In this document: positions 40,704 through 49,072 of the stretch, in pieces
Numbering within the stretch: the first letter of the stretch is position 1
Layout of the letters: each line of letters starts with the position of its first letter
Source: Chryseobacterium sp. JM1
GTDB lineage: Bacteria; Bacteroidota; Bacteroidia; Flavobacteriales; Weeksellaceae
Assembly (NCBI RefSeq): GCF_000737715.1
Contig: NZ_JPRN01000001.1
Location: 434,001-498,000 of the forward strand
DNA: 64,000 nt
Reading direction: 5' to 3'
Translations under genes and position numbers: made by a program
Notes under the pieces: generated by a model
Seen by the model: the letters and a program-made list of their open reading frames with translations, nothing else
What the model was told of the DNA's origin: nothing
The model's database searches: none

Positions 40704-41756
40704 TTAGACCAGATAAAAGTCATTCAGTTTTTCTTCGCAGAGGATTTTTACTACGTCGATCCAGCGGTCTTCATCATTCAGACAGGGAATATAATGGAAG
40801 TTTTCTCCGCCTCCATGCTGAAACTGTTCTTTACCTTCTACTGAAATTTCTTCCAGAGTTTCCAGACAGTCTGAAACGAAGGCAGGACACACAACGGCCA
40901 GATTTTTCACTCCTTTTTTAGGAATCGTTTCTAATGTTTCATCCGTGTAAGGTTCTATCCATTTGTCTTTTCCCAATCTTGACTGGAAAGAAACAATGGT
41001 TTTTTCTTTCGGAAGACCCATTTTAGCGATAACAGCTTCTGTAGTTTTATAGCACTGATGTCTGTAGCAATAAGCATTGTGAGTATCCACCTGGCTGTTG
41101 ATACAGTTGGCATCATCAATTTTACAGGTCTTTGACGGATCTGTTTTGTAAAGATGTCTTTCCGGAACACCATGGTAGGAGAACTGTAAAGCATCAAAAT
41201 TTTCAGGAAGTTTTTCCTTAATACTTTCTGCCAGACAGTTGATATAAATGTCCCTGTTGTAGAAAGGCTGTATATAATTGATTTTTACTTTCGGAAATTT
41301 CTTTTTACGGACTTCCTCTGCTTTCTCAATCACTGTTTCTGTGGTGCTCATCGCATATTGCGGATACAGAGGAAACAGAACAATCTCTGAAACTCCCTGA
41401 TCCACCAGTTTTTGAATTCCGGCTTCAATACTGGGCTGAGCATATCTCATCCCGATTTCCACAGGAACATCCACTATTTTTTGCAGTTTTTTCTGAATCT
41501 TTTCAGTGATGACAACTAAGGGCGAACCTTCATCTGTCCATACTGTTTTATAGGCTTCTGCAGATTTTGCAGGTCTTGTTTTAAGAATAACTCCCTGAAC
41601 CAGTAGAGCGCGGAAAATCCAGCGGTAATCAATGACCTTTTCATCCATTAAAAATTCGTCAAGATATTCCTTTACATCATTTACCGCCGTGGATCTTGGC
41701 GATCCCAGATTTACTAATAAAATTCCTTTCTTTGAATTTAGGGATTCTTTCTGCAA
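40704..41756 (-). CDS. hemH: Ferrochelatase
   Basis: Inserts Fe2+ into protoporphyrin IX, the last step of haem synthesis. 350 residues; motifs GILLVNLGSPRSTAVNDVK at the N-terminus, FPLYPQYAMSTTETV, the catalytic histidine in FSYHGVPERHL at about 193-203, and SFQSRLGKDKWIEPYTDETL. A CX2CX-type cysteine cluster segment (CKIDDANCINSQ) is present in the usual place. It stands alone on the minus strand between two repeat-rich gaps. Confidence 0.96.
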   Translation of the reverse strand: MQKESLNSKKGILLVNLGSPRSTAVNDVKEYLDEFLMDEKVIDYRWIFRALLVQGVILKTRPAKSAEAYKTVWTDEGSPLVVITEKIQKKLQKIVDVPVEIGMRYAQPSIEAGIQKLVDQGVSEIVLFPLYPQYAMSTTETVIEKAEEVRKKKFPKVKINYIQPFYNRDIYINCLAESIKEKLPENFDALQFSYHGVPERHLYKTDPSKTCKIDDANCINSQVDTHNAYCYRHQCYKTTEAVIAKMGLPKEKTIVSFQSRLGKDKWIEPYTDETLETIPKKGVKNLAVVCPAFVSDCLETLEEISVEGKEQFQHGGGENFHYIPCLNDEDRWIDVVKILCEEKLNDFYLV

Positions 41757-41794
41757 AACTTTCTTTTTTTAATTATAATTTCAATTGATGGGGT

Positions 41795-42000
41795 TCAAGA
41801 TTTGAGAACCAGGATGCAAGAGCCAAGAATCAAGAATCAAGATTTTAGACATGAGACCAGAGACGTAAGACTTGCTTTAGCATTAACAAGGTTCGGCGTA
41901 CGGGTTACGAGGTTCGAACCAGCAACTGTCAACCAGCAACTAAACTTTGAACCCATATACTCTAAAACGCTCCAACCCTCATACGCTCCAACTCAAAACC
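41795..42000. repeat. Modular dispersed repeat, copy 2
   Basis: A (AGAGCCAAGAATCAAGAATC), C (GTTACGAGGTTCGAACCAGC, AACTGTCAACCAGCAACT) and D (ACTCTAAAACGCTCCAACCC, TCATACGCTCCAACTC). Module B is missing. It runs up to the stop of the NifU-type gene. Confidence 0.75.
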
Positions 42001-42001
42001 A

Positions 42002-42880
42002 TTACCCATTCACCGCTTCCACTCTTTCCACCAAATCCGGAACGAATTGTTTTAAAATATTTTCAATTCCGTTTTTCAAAGTGGCAGTAGAGCTTGGACA
42101 TCCTGAACATGCACCCTGTAGAAGCATTTTCGCGGTTTTGTTTTCCTGATCGTATTCCATCAGGGAAATTTTTCCACCATCGTTTTCTACGGCAGGAGCT
42201 ACGTATTCATTCAGAATATCTGAAATTTTTTGTTCGTCGTCCGTATAGTCTCTGTTGATGATTTTTTCAACAGGATTTTCATGAGTCTGAGGTTCAAGAT
42301 TGGATATTTCACCTCCGTTCTGAAGATATTCAGCGATAAGACCTCTTACAGCCATCATCACTTGGTGCCATTCCACAGAATCATCTCTGGTTACAGCCAC
42401 GAAATTATCAGAAATAAAAATTTCTTTAGCGAAATCAAATTCCTTGAAAATCGCTTGTGCTAAAGGAACTCCTTCTGCCGCCTCTCTTGATTTCACTTCC
42501 ACAAAACCGTCAATAAGCATTTTGCTGGAAACGAATTTCATGGCATTCGGGTTAGGAGTCATTTCAGCATAAATCTGATACATTTCCTTCTTTTTCTGAA
42601 GGTAAATTCTCGGATTGGCTAGTAATTCATCTTCGATGACATTTTTCAGGCTTTCAGCAACATGTTCCCATTCAATAGTGTCCTGTTTTGCTACCGCTAC
42701 AAAATTAGCAGTGATGAAAACTCTTTCCACAAAAGGATAGTTGAAAAGTTCCTGAGCTAAAGGAATTTCTGAAATATCTGAACTTCTGTCCAACTCTAAA
42801 GAGCCCGGGATCAGGTTATAATCCGCGACAAATTTCATCACTTTCGGGTTTTCAGTTGGTTCTATAAGTATCGTACGCAT
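42002..42880 (-). CDS. NifU family Fe-S scaffold with two Nfu N-terminal domains
   Basis: 292 residues from MRTILIEPTENPKVMKFVAD; an upstream in-frame TTG is rejected because a promoter box covers it. Two Nfu_N-type repeats (about residues 1-92 and 101-190, each with NPxxMKFV and a V(F/E)ITANFVAV-type strand) precede the NifU C-terminal domain carrying the cluster motif LLQGACSGCPSS (CxxC). It assembles and hands over Fe-S clusters. The duplication of the N-terminal domain is typical for Bacteroidota members. Near ferrochelatase, but an operon is unlikely with 245 bases of repeat between. Confidence 0.9.
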   Translation of the reverse strand: MRTILIEPTENPKVMKFVADYNLIPGSLELDRSSDISEIPLAQELFNYPFVERVFITANFVAVAKQDTIEWEHVAESLKNVIEDELLANPRIYLQKKKEMYQIYAEMTPNPNAMKFVSSKMLIDGFVEVKSREAAEGVPLAQAIFKEFDFAKEIFISDNFVAVTRDDSVEWHQVMMAVRGLIAEYLQNGGEISNLEPQTHENPVEKIINRDYTDDEQKISDILNEYVAPAVENDGGKISLMEYDQENKTAKMLLQGACSGCPSSTATLKNGIENILKQFVPDLVERVEAVNG

Positions 42881-42901
42881 TTTTTCGTTAAATTTGAGAT
42901 A

Positions 42902-42909
42902 CAAAAATA
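42902..42909 (-). promoter_or_regulatory. -7 box of the NifU-type gene
   Basis: TATTTTTG on the minus strand, 21 bases upstream of the ATG at 42880; overlaps the alternative TTG and so decides the start. Confidence 0.6.
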
Positions 42910-43015
42910 CGCAATTAGAAATTAGAAGTTGGAGATTAGAAATTAGATTTTTGCTATCGCACTCATTTGAAATTAGAAGTTAGAGATGAGAAGTTAGAAA
43001 TTAGTATGAGTAGAC
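42905..43015. repeat. Degenerate GAAATTAGAAGTT repeat
   Basis: AATTAGAAATTAGAAGTTGG and a second copy, TGAAATTAGAAGTTAGAGAT, in the divergent gap before the carbonic anhydrase gene; same word family as 8215-8320. Confidence 0.5.
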
Positions 43016-43125
43016 GTGTGATTTTAAAATCAATTCATTTTCCGACAAAAAATTAAAAGTTATTTCATGTAATCAGAATTTACATTTTCAAATTAACTTA
43101 TTTTTCAAATTTTCAAATCAAAATT

Positions 43126-43653
43126 ATGGCAATTGTAAAAGAACTTTTAGGAAAAAAGCCTCAGATAGGAGAGGGCACATTTTTGGCAGAAACGGCCACC
43201 ATTATCGGTGACGTTACCATGGGAGAGAACTGCAGTATCTGGTATAATGCAGTGATAAGAGGCGATGTACATTACATCAAGATGGGCAATAAAGTAAATG
43301 TTCAGGACAATGCCATGCTGCACTGTACCTATCAGAAATATCCTTTAAATATCGGAAATAATGTTTCCATCGGACACAATGCCATCGTTCACGGATGTAC
43401 CATTCATGACAATGTACTCATCGGTATGGGAGCCATCGTAATGGATGACTGTCTGGTAGAGGAAAATTCTATCGTAGGAGCCGGTTCTGTAGTTACTCAG
43501 GGAACGCATATCAAATCAGGAGAAGTATGGGGCGGAGTTCCTGCCAGAAAAATCAAAGATATTTCTGCCCAGTTACTGGAAGGAGAAGTCAACAGAATTG
43601 CAGATAATTATGTGAAATATTCTTCTTGGTATAAGGAGAATCTGGAAAGCTAG
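43126..43653 (+). CDS. Gamma carbonic anhydrase family protein
   Basis: 175 residues forming a left-handed beta-helix of hexapeptide repeats (ETATIIGDVTMGENCSIWYN, VNVQDNAMLHCT, IGHNAIVHGCTIHDNVLIGM). The metal-ligand histidines appear as in the family: one in the MLHCT segment, and two in SIGHNAIVHG. The fold is shared by YrdA/PaaY-type proteins, so hydration of CO2 is possible but not proven. The gene stands alone, with a poorly conserved purine-rich upstream site. A terminator lies about 300 bases downstream. Confidence 0.9.
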   Translation: MAIVKELLGKKPQIGEGTFLAETATIIGDVTMGENCSIWYNAVIRGDVHYIKMGNKVNVQDNAMLHCTYQKYPLNIGNNVSIGHNAIVHGCTIHDNVLIGMGAIVMDDCLVEENSIVGAGSVVTQGTHIKSGEVWGGVPARKIKDISAQLLEGEVNRIADNYVKYSSWYKENLES

Positions 43654-43945
43654 TTTTGAGTTGGAGAATTCTAGAGTCGGAGAGTATTAGGGTCGGAGAG
43701 TATTAGGGTCAGTGAGTTTTAGAGTAAATGAGTTTGGTTGCTGGTTGGTAGTTGCTGGTTTCTAAAATCGTTGTGAAAAATTTCATATCTCTGATCCCAT
43801 GTCTGAAATCTTACATCTGACGTCTCATATTCACCATTCACTTGCGAAGCAAAATTCACTATTGACAGTTCCTATAGTATTAAACCATCGGCGGTAATGG
43901 TCTGGCATCTGATGTCTGTTATCTGAAATCTATCCAACCACAAAT
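43654..43945. repeat. Modular dispersed repeat, copy 3 (reverse order)
   Basis: D' (GAGTTGGAGAATTCTAGAGT and GGTCGGAGAGTATTAGGG twice), C' (GTTGCTGGTTGGTAGTTGCT), a TCTGAAATCTTACATCTGAC module and B' (ATTCACTTGCGAAGCAAAAT). These are reverse complements of the modules in copies 1, 2 and 4. The gap 43654-44060 has no gene. Confidence 0.75.
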
Positions 43946-43949
43946 AAAC

Positions 43950-43981
43950 AAAAGCTCCATCTTACCGATAGAGCTTTTTTA
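43950..43981. terminator. Terminator, probably bidirectional
   Basis: AAAAGCTC / GAGCTTTT stem with a 13-base loop and T-run on the plus strand; A-rich on the other side. Confidence 0.6.
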
Positions 43982-44060
43982 AATCCTTAGTATAAACTCC
44001 TGAGTGAGTTTTGTTGATCATTCAACGGATATATAACCTTTGCTTTGATTTTTTTCTTTT

Positions 44061-44510
44061 TTATTGCTCCGGTGTTATAAGCAGGGCTTTTCCGGCGATA
44101 CACTTGACAGACGTTGGTGGTGTGACCATCATACAGTCAGAGGTGATATTATACTTTTCATTGAAGGCTTTTACTTTCTGGGTATATTCTTCAATTCTTG
44201 GAAGGATAATCGTTTCTATCTTTTTAGGGTAAGCGATATATTGTTGAGGTCCTCCGCAGGCTTTAGCTCCCATTGGGGCAAAGGTCCATTCTGATGCATT
44301 GTCACATTTTTCTTTGGCGGTTTCAGATTGAATAGAGGCTTTTAGCTTATCCAGCTGTGCCTGTTCATATTTTTGACTGTCTTCATCGGCTGGTCTTTCT
44401 GAGATATCCTTAGGAAGATTGATGTCGGCATTTTTTGTTGTATTACATGAAACCAGAGTAAGTGTAGTACATAATGCCAGTAATGGAATATTGATGAAAA
44501 ATTTTTTCAT
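44061..44510 (-). CDS. Hypothetical lipoprotein
   Basis: 149 residues. Lipobox LVSC with Cys 22. The mature part has a charged helix (EQAQLDKLKASIQSETAKEK) and then CDNASEWTFAPMGAKACGGP, a Cys pair and motif seen in small Bacteroidota lipoproteins that may bind or protect something in the periplasm; I do not know the family's role. Two further Cys near the C-terminus (DCMMVTPP and KCIAGKA) could form disulfides. It faces the helicase gene divergently. Confidence 0.75.
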   Translation of the reverse strand: MKKFFINIPLLALCTTLTLVSCNTTKNADINLPKDISERPADEDSQKYEQAQLDKLKASIQSETAKEKCDNASEWTFAPMGAKACGGPQQYIAYPKKIETIILPRIEEYTQKVKAFNEKYNITSDCMMVTPPTSVKCIAGKALLITPEQ

Positions 44511-44580
44511 TATAAATTTCTTTTCAGTTAAAGAATTTTCAAAAGTTATGCCAAGGTAACAAATTCAAATTCATTTTGCG

Positions 44581-44588
44581 TAATTTTG
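44581..44588 (+). promoter_or_regulatory. Possible -7 box of the helicase gene
   Basis: TAATTTTG, matching TAnnTTTG, ends 6 bases before the ATG at 44594. If real, the message would be nearly leaderless. No clear -33 element. Confidence 0.35.
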
Positions 44589-44593
44589 GAGCG

Positions 44594-46726
44594 ATGAACA
44601 ATCATTTTTTTGACTTAATAGAGCATACGAACAGAAGTGTCTTTCTTACAGGAAAAGCAGGAACCGGAAAAACAACCTTCCTCAATGATTTTGTAAAGAA
44701 GACGAGGAAAAAATATATTGTGGTAGCGCCTACTGGAATTGCCGCGATTAATGCAGGAGGTGTAACCATCCATTCCATGTTTGGGCTGCCTTTAAGGACT
44801 TTCTTACCGACTACGGACCGTATCGATGGAAGCTTGGCGAATAATATTGCCGACCTGATGCCCCATTTCAAATACAGGAAAGACAAGCTTAAACTTTTAA
44901 GAGAAGTCGAAGTGCTTATCATTGATGAGGTCTCCATGCTGAGAGCTGACGTTCTTGATATGATGGATTTTTCGCTGAGATTTATCAGAAGAAATAATCA
45001 ACGCTTCGGTGGAGTTCAAATGTTGTTCATTGGTGACCTTTACCAGCTTCCACCGGTGGTAAGAGACGAACATATTTTAAAGATCTGTTATCACTCACCG
45101 TTCTTTTTCGACAGCCATGCCGTGAAAGATATTCCTTTGCTGACCATTGAACTGACGAAGGTGTACAGACAGTCGGATGAAAAATTCCTGGATATTCTGA
45201 ACGCCATCCGGGACGGAGATGTAGCTAATATCAATTTTGATGTTCTTAATGAAAGATATGATCCTGATTTTAAGGCAGGAACTGATTCCTACGTTTATCT
45301 GTGCTCGCACAATAAAATGGCAGATGAAATCAACCAGCAAAAACTGGAAGAGATTGATCTGACCGTGAAAACCTATGAAGCCAAGCTTTTTGGAGATTTC
45401 AAGGAAAACCAGTTTCCGAACGAGCAGTTTCTGGAATTAAAAGTTGGAGCGCAGGTAATGTTCATCCGAAACGATATTTCCGGAGAGAAGAAATATTTCA
45501 ACGGAAAATTGGGTGAAATTATGTCACTGGATGATAACGAAATTAAAGTGGTTCTCGATGGTAGCGAAAGAGAAATTGTCGTAAAAAGAGAAGTCTGGGA
45601 ACAGAAAAAATACTTCCTCGACACCGAAAAAAATATCAAAGAAGAAGTTCTGGGAAGCTTCGAACAGTTCCCGATCAAGTTGGCGTGGGCGGTTACCATT
45701 CACAAAAGTCAAGGACTGACGTTTGATAATGTCATCATTGATGCCGGGAAAAGTTTTACAGCCGGTCAGGTATATGTAGCCCTGTCGAGATGCCGTACTT
45801 TGGAAGGGATTGTTTTAAAATCCAAAATCACTCCTGAAGTTATTTTTAAAGACAACAGAATTCTGCAGTTCCAGGGAAATACTTTTGCGAATGATAATGT
45901 AGAAGCGATCCTGAACCGTGAGAAATATGACTACAGCATCAAAAAAGTACTCCGTACCGTCAACTGTCTGTGGTTCCTGAACGAAGTGGAAGAATGGAAT
46001 AAACTTTCCATCACCACGAAAAGTATTGATCATGTAAAAACCAACCAGCTGTATCTTCAGTTGAAGCATGAAATTGTCAACCTTGGAAAGATCTTCGAAA
46101 AACTGGAAAGAGTTATTTCCCAGAAGGTTAATAATTTTATCGAAAATAAAGAAGAATGGTCTGAAATTGAAGGCAAAACGAAAGGTGCCGTTAATTTTTT
46201 CTTTACAGAAATCAGGGATAAAGTGTTCAATCCGTTGAAAGAATTTTATGCGGAAATCAAAGGAACAAAAGGCTTAAAACAGTACAATGAAGAATTCAGA
46301 GACTGGCTGGAAGATACAGAAGAATATCTGAACAGTCTTAAAGAAGTTCATCTGTTGGAAACTAAGCTTTTAGATGAAAAAAATGATAAAGAAATCAATT
46401 TAAAAATAGCAAAAGTTCCTTCACAGGTTCTTACCTTCCAATTATTTGAGCAGGGGAAAACCATTGGTGAAATTGCTATGGAAAGAGGTTTGGTAAAAGA
46501 AACCGTGATCGGACATTTAGCAAAATTTGCAGAACAGGGATTACTGGATATTTCAAGAGTCATTACTTCAGATAAGATCAAAGCGTTTGAAAATGAATTC
46601 TATAAAAATCCTCATGAAACCCTTACCGAATGGAAGAATGCGCTGCCAAATGATTTTGAATTCAATGAGATCAGAATTTTGATTAATCATTATACTTTTA
46701 AAAAGGAAAAGAATGATTCAATGTAA
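44594..46726 (+). CDS. PIF1-like DNA helicase with C-terminal helix-turn-helix
   Basis: 710 residues from MNNHFFDLIEHTNRSVF; an in-frame ATG 18 bases upstream would overlap the promoter-like box. Motifs: Walker A FLTGKAGTGKTTFL, VAPTGIAAINAGG, Walker B LIIDEVSMLRADVL, and a UvrD-C2-like KLAWAVTIHKSQGLTFDNVI with ALSRCRTLEG. At about 620-680 there is a helix-turn-helix region (FEQGKTIGEIAMERGLVKET), as in RQC-type or HTH_40 domains. Likely a repair or replication helicase that moves 5' to 3', by family. It ends with a clear terminator. Confidence 0.9.
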   Translation: MNNHFFDLIEHTNRSVFLTGKAGTGKTTFLNDFVKKTRKKYIVVAPTGIAAINAGGVTIHSMFGLPLRTFLPTTDRIDGSLANNIADLMPHFKYRKDKLKLLREVEVLIIDEVSMLRADVLDMMDFSLRFIRRNNQRFGGVQMLFIGDLYQLPPVVRDEHILKICYHSPFFFDSHAVKDIPLLTIELTKVYRQSDEKFLDILNAIRDGDVANINFDVLNERYDPDFKAGTDSYVYLCSHNKMADEINQQKLEEIDLTVKTYEAKLFGDFKENQFPNEQFLELKVGAQVMFIRNDISGEKKYFNGKLGEIMSLDDNEIKVVLDGSEREIVVKREVWEQKKYFLDTEKNIKEEVLGSFEQFPIKLAWAVTIHKSQGLTFDNVIIDAGKSFTAGQVYVALSRCRTLEGIVLKSKITPEVIFKDNRILQFQGNTFANDNVEAILNREKYDYSIKKVLRTVNCLWFLNEVEEWNKLSITTKSIDHVKTNQLYLQLKHEIVNLGKIFEKLERVISQKVNNFIENKEEWSEIEGKTKGAVNFFFTEIRDKVFNPLKEFYAEIKGTKGLKQYNEEFRDWLEDTEEYLNSLKEVHLLETKLLDEKNDKEINLKIAKVPSQVLTFQLFEQGKTIGEIAMERGLVKETVIGHLAKFAEQGLLDISRVITSDKIKAFENEFYKNPHETLTEWKNALPNDFEFNEIRILINHYTFKKEKNDSM

Positions 46727-46732
46727 CAAATA

Positions 46733-46764
46733 AGACTGTCTCAAAGCAAGACAGTCTTTTTTTA
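46733..46764 (+). terminator. Terminator after the helicase gene
   Basis: AGACTGTCT / AGACAGTCT stem (9 bp) with a 7-base loop and seven T. Confidence 0.9.
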
Positions 46765-46789
46765 TTTGTTTAAGAGATCATGATGGACC

Positions 46790-47638
46790 CTATGGATACA
46801 TCGTATTGATGGTATTGATATCTCCCGTTGTAAAACCGGTTCTGTTGTAGGTGAAGGTGGTATTGTTGGCTCTCTTAATAGTGGGCTGTCCGTTTTTAGA
46901 ATAGGAATTTGGCCAATACATCATCACTGAATTAATATTGAAGGGACCTATATCCGTTCCTGAATTATACATATTGAAATTATAAGCCTGTCCGTCCTGA
47001 ATGTTGTTCCACTGGATGCTTACATATTGATCTCTGTCTTTACGGGCGTGTTCGTGATAAAGTCCTACTGTATGTCCCATTTCGTGAATGACCGATCCTA
47101 CAGAAATATACTGGTCCAAAGAAATGGTCTGCTTTCCGCCCTGATATCCTATATGTGCCCAACCATCTGATCCGGATGAACTTCCAAAAATAAATTCCAC
47201 ATAGTTCGTCTGATTCGTACGGGGAATCCATTGGGTATTGGTTTTAGTATTGTACTCATTAACAGCGGAAGTGATTTTATTGGCATTGATAGAGCCCATA
47301 TTACCGGCCACAGTGTAATAAATCTTAGCTCCCGGCCATCTCGAAAAACTGGCACCTCCTTTATTAACGGGATTATCTTCTGCCAGCTGTTGGTCTGTAA
47401 GAACAATATCTCCCTGGAAAAAATTCAAACCGTCCTTTTTTTCATAGGTAATAGTTTGGCCTCCCAGTTTTCCCTGTTTGATGTTCTTACTTTGAAGACC
47501 ATCCGCCTGGGCTTCCGCCATTATATCTTCATTGTTTTTACTACACGAAGCAAAGGCTACCATAATAACAAAACCTGTAACTACAGACTTTTTGACCTGT
47601 AGTTTCCGATAGAATACATCTTTAATTTTTTTGTTCAT
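46790..47638 (-). CDS. Astacin-type (M12A) zinc metallopeptidase, flavastacin-like lipoprotein
   Basis: 282 residues from MNKKIKDVFYRKLQVKKSVV; an ATG 27 bases upstream is possible but adds an unusual N-terminus. The long N-region ends in lipobox FASC, Cys 32. The pro-region is followed by the catalytic zinc site HEMGHTVGLYHEHARKDRD, matching HExxHxxGxxHE, and the Met-turn SVMMYWPNSYS. This is the astacin fold of flavastacin from Elizabethkingia. It acts at the cell surface or outside. No neighbouring partner genes. Confidence 0.92.
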   Translation of the reverse strand: MNKKIKDVFYRKLQVKKSVVTGFVIMVAFASCSKNNEDIMAEAQADGLQSKNIKQGKLGGQTITYEKKDGLNFFQGDIVLTDQQLAEDNPVNKGGASFSRWPGAKIYYTVAGNMGSINANKITSAVNEYNTKTNTQWIPRTNQTNYVEFIFGSSSGSDGWAHIGYQGGKQTISLDQYISVGSVIHEMGHTVGLYHEHARKDRDQYVSIQWNNIQDGQAYNFNMYNSGTDIGPFNINSVMMYWPNSYSKNGQPTIKRANNTTFTYNRTGFTTGDINTINTMYP

Positions 47639-47665
47639 AATACTATTTTTAAATGTGGTGTTCAA

Positions 47666-48000
47666 TTTGGTGATGGTAATACGAATATATTATTTTATTT
47701 CTATTATTAGTGAATTATTAGTGTTAAAATAATGATTCGTTTGATGATTGTTAATGATCTGTTATATGTATTTTTCATTATGATGCCTTTCATTAAATAA
47801 ATTTCATAAGCAAAAGTTGGAGACAGAAATTTTATTTTCAATAGTTTTTGCCTGAATTAGGCGATCAGACTTATCAATTACAAAAAGTAACTAATGCGAT
47901 TTTATTGGTTTAAATTTGTTTGGTTTTAAACCTAAAATTTAAAATTATGAAATCACCGAGGGTGATTCCATATCGCTTTAAAAAAAAATAAATATCTGAT
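47666..48000. other. AT-rich intergenic stretch without a gene
   Basis: No reading frame of interest. A perfect AATCACC / GGTGATT inverted repeat (47951-47967, 3-base loop) lies 34 bases before the monooxygenase start but has no T-run; it may be a small operator or a chance palindrome. Confidence 0.4.
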
Positions 48001-49005
48001 ATGAAAAATTTTGAAATATCGGTGCTTGATCTTGCTCCCGTAAAGCAGGGAAAAAGCATTCACGATACGTTTCAGGACAGTTTATCTTTAGCAAACCATA
48101 CTGAACAATTACATTATAAAAGATTCTGGCTTGCCGAGCACCACAATATGGAAAGTATCGCCAGTTCTGCCACCACTGTTCTGATCGGTTTTATCGCCAA
48201 CGGAACAAAAACAATAAGAGTCGGATCCGGAGGAATCATGCTTCCGAACCACAGTTCCCTGATCATCGCTGAACAGTTTGGAACCCTGGAATCTCTTTTT
48301 CCGGGAAGAATAGATCTTGGTCTGGGAAGAGCTCCCGGAACAGACGGACTTACCGCTCAGGCGCTAGGAAGAAATCCTGCGATCATCAACAAACAGTTTC
48401 CGAGACAGATCTTAGAACTGCAGACATATTTTTCGAAGGACAATGCTGATGCTTTAGTGCGTGCCATTCCCGGTGAAGGGCTGGACATTCCGCTTTACAT
48501 TCTGGGATCCAGTACAGACAGTGCGTGGCTTGCTGCGGAACTTGGGCTTCCGTATGCTTTTGCAGGACATTTCGCTCCGGAGCAGATGGAAATGGCTTTT
48601 AAAATTTACAGAGAACATTTTCAGCCTTCCGAACAGCTGGCTCAACCTTATCTGATGGCTTGTATCAATGGAGTAGCGGCAGAAACTTCGGAAGAGGCGC
48701 ACAAAATGTCTACAACGTTGTTCCAGGCATTTATCAACATTATCAGAAATGACCGTAAACCATTTGCTCCACCTGTAGATGATATGGATGATCTCTGGTC
48801 GCCGATGGAAAAATCCATGGTGCTTCAGAAACTGAAATATACGTTGATCGGAAATCAGGCAGAAATAGAAGAACAACTGAAAGATTTTCAGGAAAAATTC
48901 AATGTGGATGAATTAATTATCAACTCACATATCTACGATCATCAGAAAAGACTGAGATCTTATGAGATTTTCAGAGAGGCAGCAAACTCTTTATCCAAAG
49001 CCTAA
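48001..49005 (+). CDS. LLM-class flavin-dependent oxidoreductase
   Basis: 334 residues of the luciferase-like monooxygenase family. Landmarks: FWLAEHHNMESIASSA, the phosphate-binding RVGSGGIMLPNHSSLIIAEQ, LESLFPGRIDLGLGRAPG, and a C-terminal LIGNQAEIEEQLKDF. This pattern is that of the MsnO8-like group, FMN-dependent enzymes of unknown substrate. Cytoplasmic. It stands upstream of ribBA (67-base gap) but ribBA has its own promoter, so the flavin link may be coincidence. Confidence 0.88.
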   Translation: MKNFEISVLDLAPVKQGKSIHDTFQDSLSLANHTEQLHYKRFWLAEHHNMESIASSATTVLIGFIANGTKTIRVGSGGIMLPNHSSLIIAEQFGTLESLFPGRIDLGLGRAPGTDGLTAQALGRNPAIINKQFPRQILELQTYFSKDNADALVRAIPGEGLDIPLYILGSSTDSAWLAAELGLPYAFAGHFAPEQMEMAFKIYREHFQPSEQLAQPYLMACINGVAAETSEEAHKMSTTLFQAFINIIRNDRKPFAPPVDDMDDLWSPMEKSMVLQKLKYTLIGNQAEIEEQLKDFQEKFNVDELIINSHIYDHQKRLRSYEIFREAANSLSKA

Positions 49006-49022
49006 CAAACCCTCCATATTAA

Positions 49023-49054
49023 TTGGCAGATGCTCATTTTTATAAGTATCTTTG
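49023..49054 (+). promoter_or_regulatory. Promoter of ribBA
   Basis: TTGG at 49023, 20 bases, TATCTTTG at 49047-49054; the ATG follows at 49073. A textbook Bacteroidota promoter. No FMN riboswitch fits in the remaining 18 bases. Confidence 0.75.
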
Positions 49055-49072
49055 CACAAATAAAAAGTAAAC

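Noticed and set aside
41905..41930. GGTTCGAACC resembling the T-arm of a tRNA (also near 50970)
   Set aside because: No acceptor stem, D-arm or anticodon arm surrounds it; it belongs to module C of the dispersed repeat.
42881..42904. TTG start extending the NifU-type protein by 8 residues
   Set aside because: The TTG lies in the TATTTTTG promoter box; the ATG at 42880 begins the conserved Nfu repeat.
43670..43730. Short direct repeats (GTCGGAGAGTATTAGGG) as a possible CRISPR
   Set aside because: The repeats are contiguous, without regular spacers, and degenerate; no cas genes are present.
49006..49072. FMN riboswitch before ribBA
   Set aside because: The promoter ends at 49054, leaving only 18 bases of leader; the conserved RFN element does not fit.
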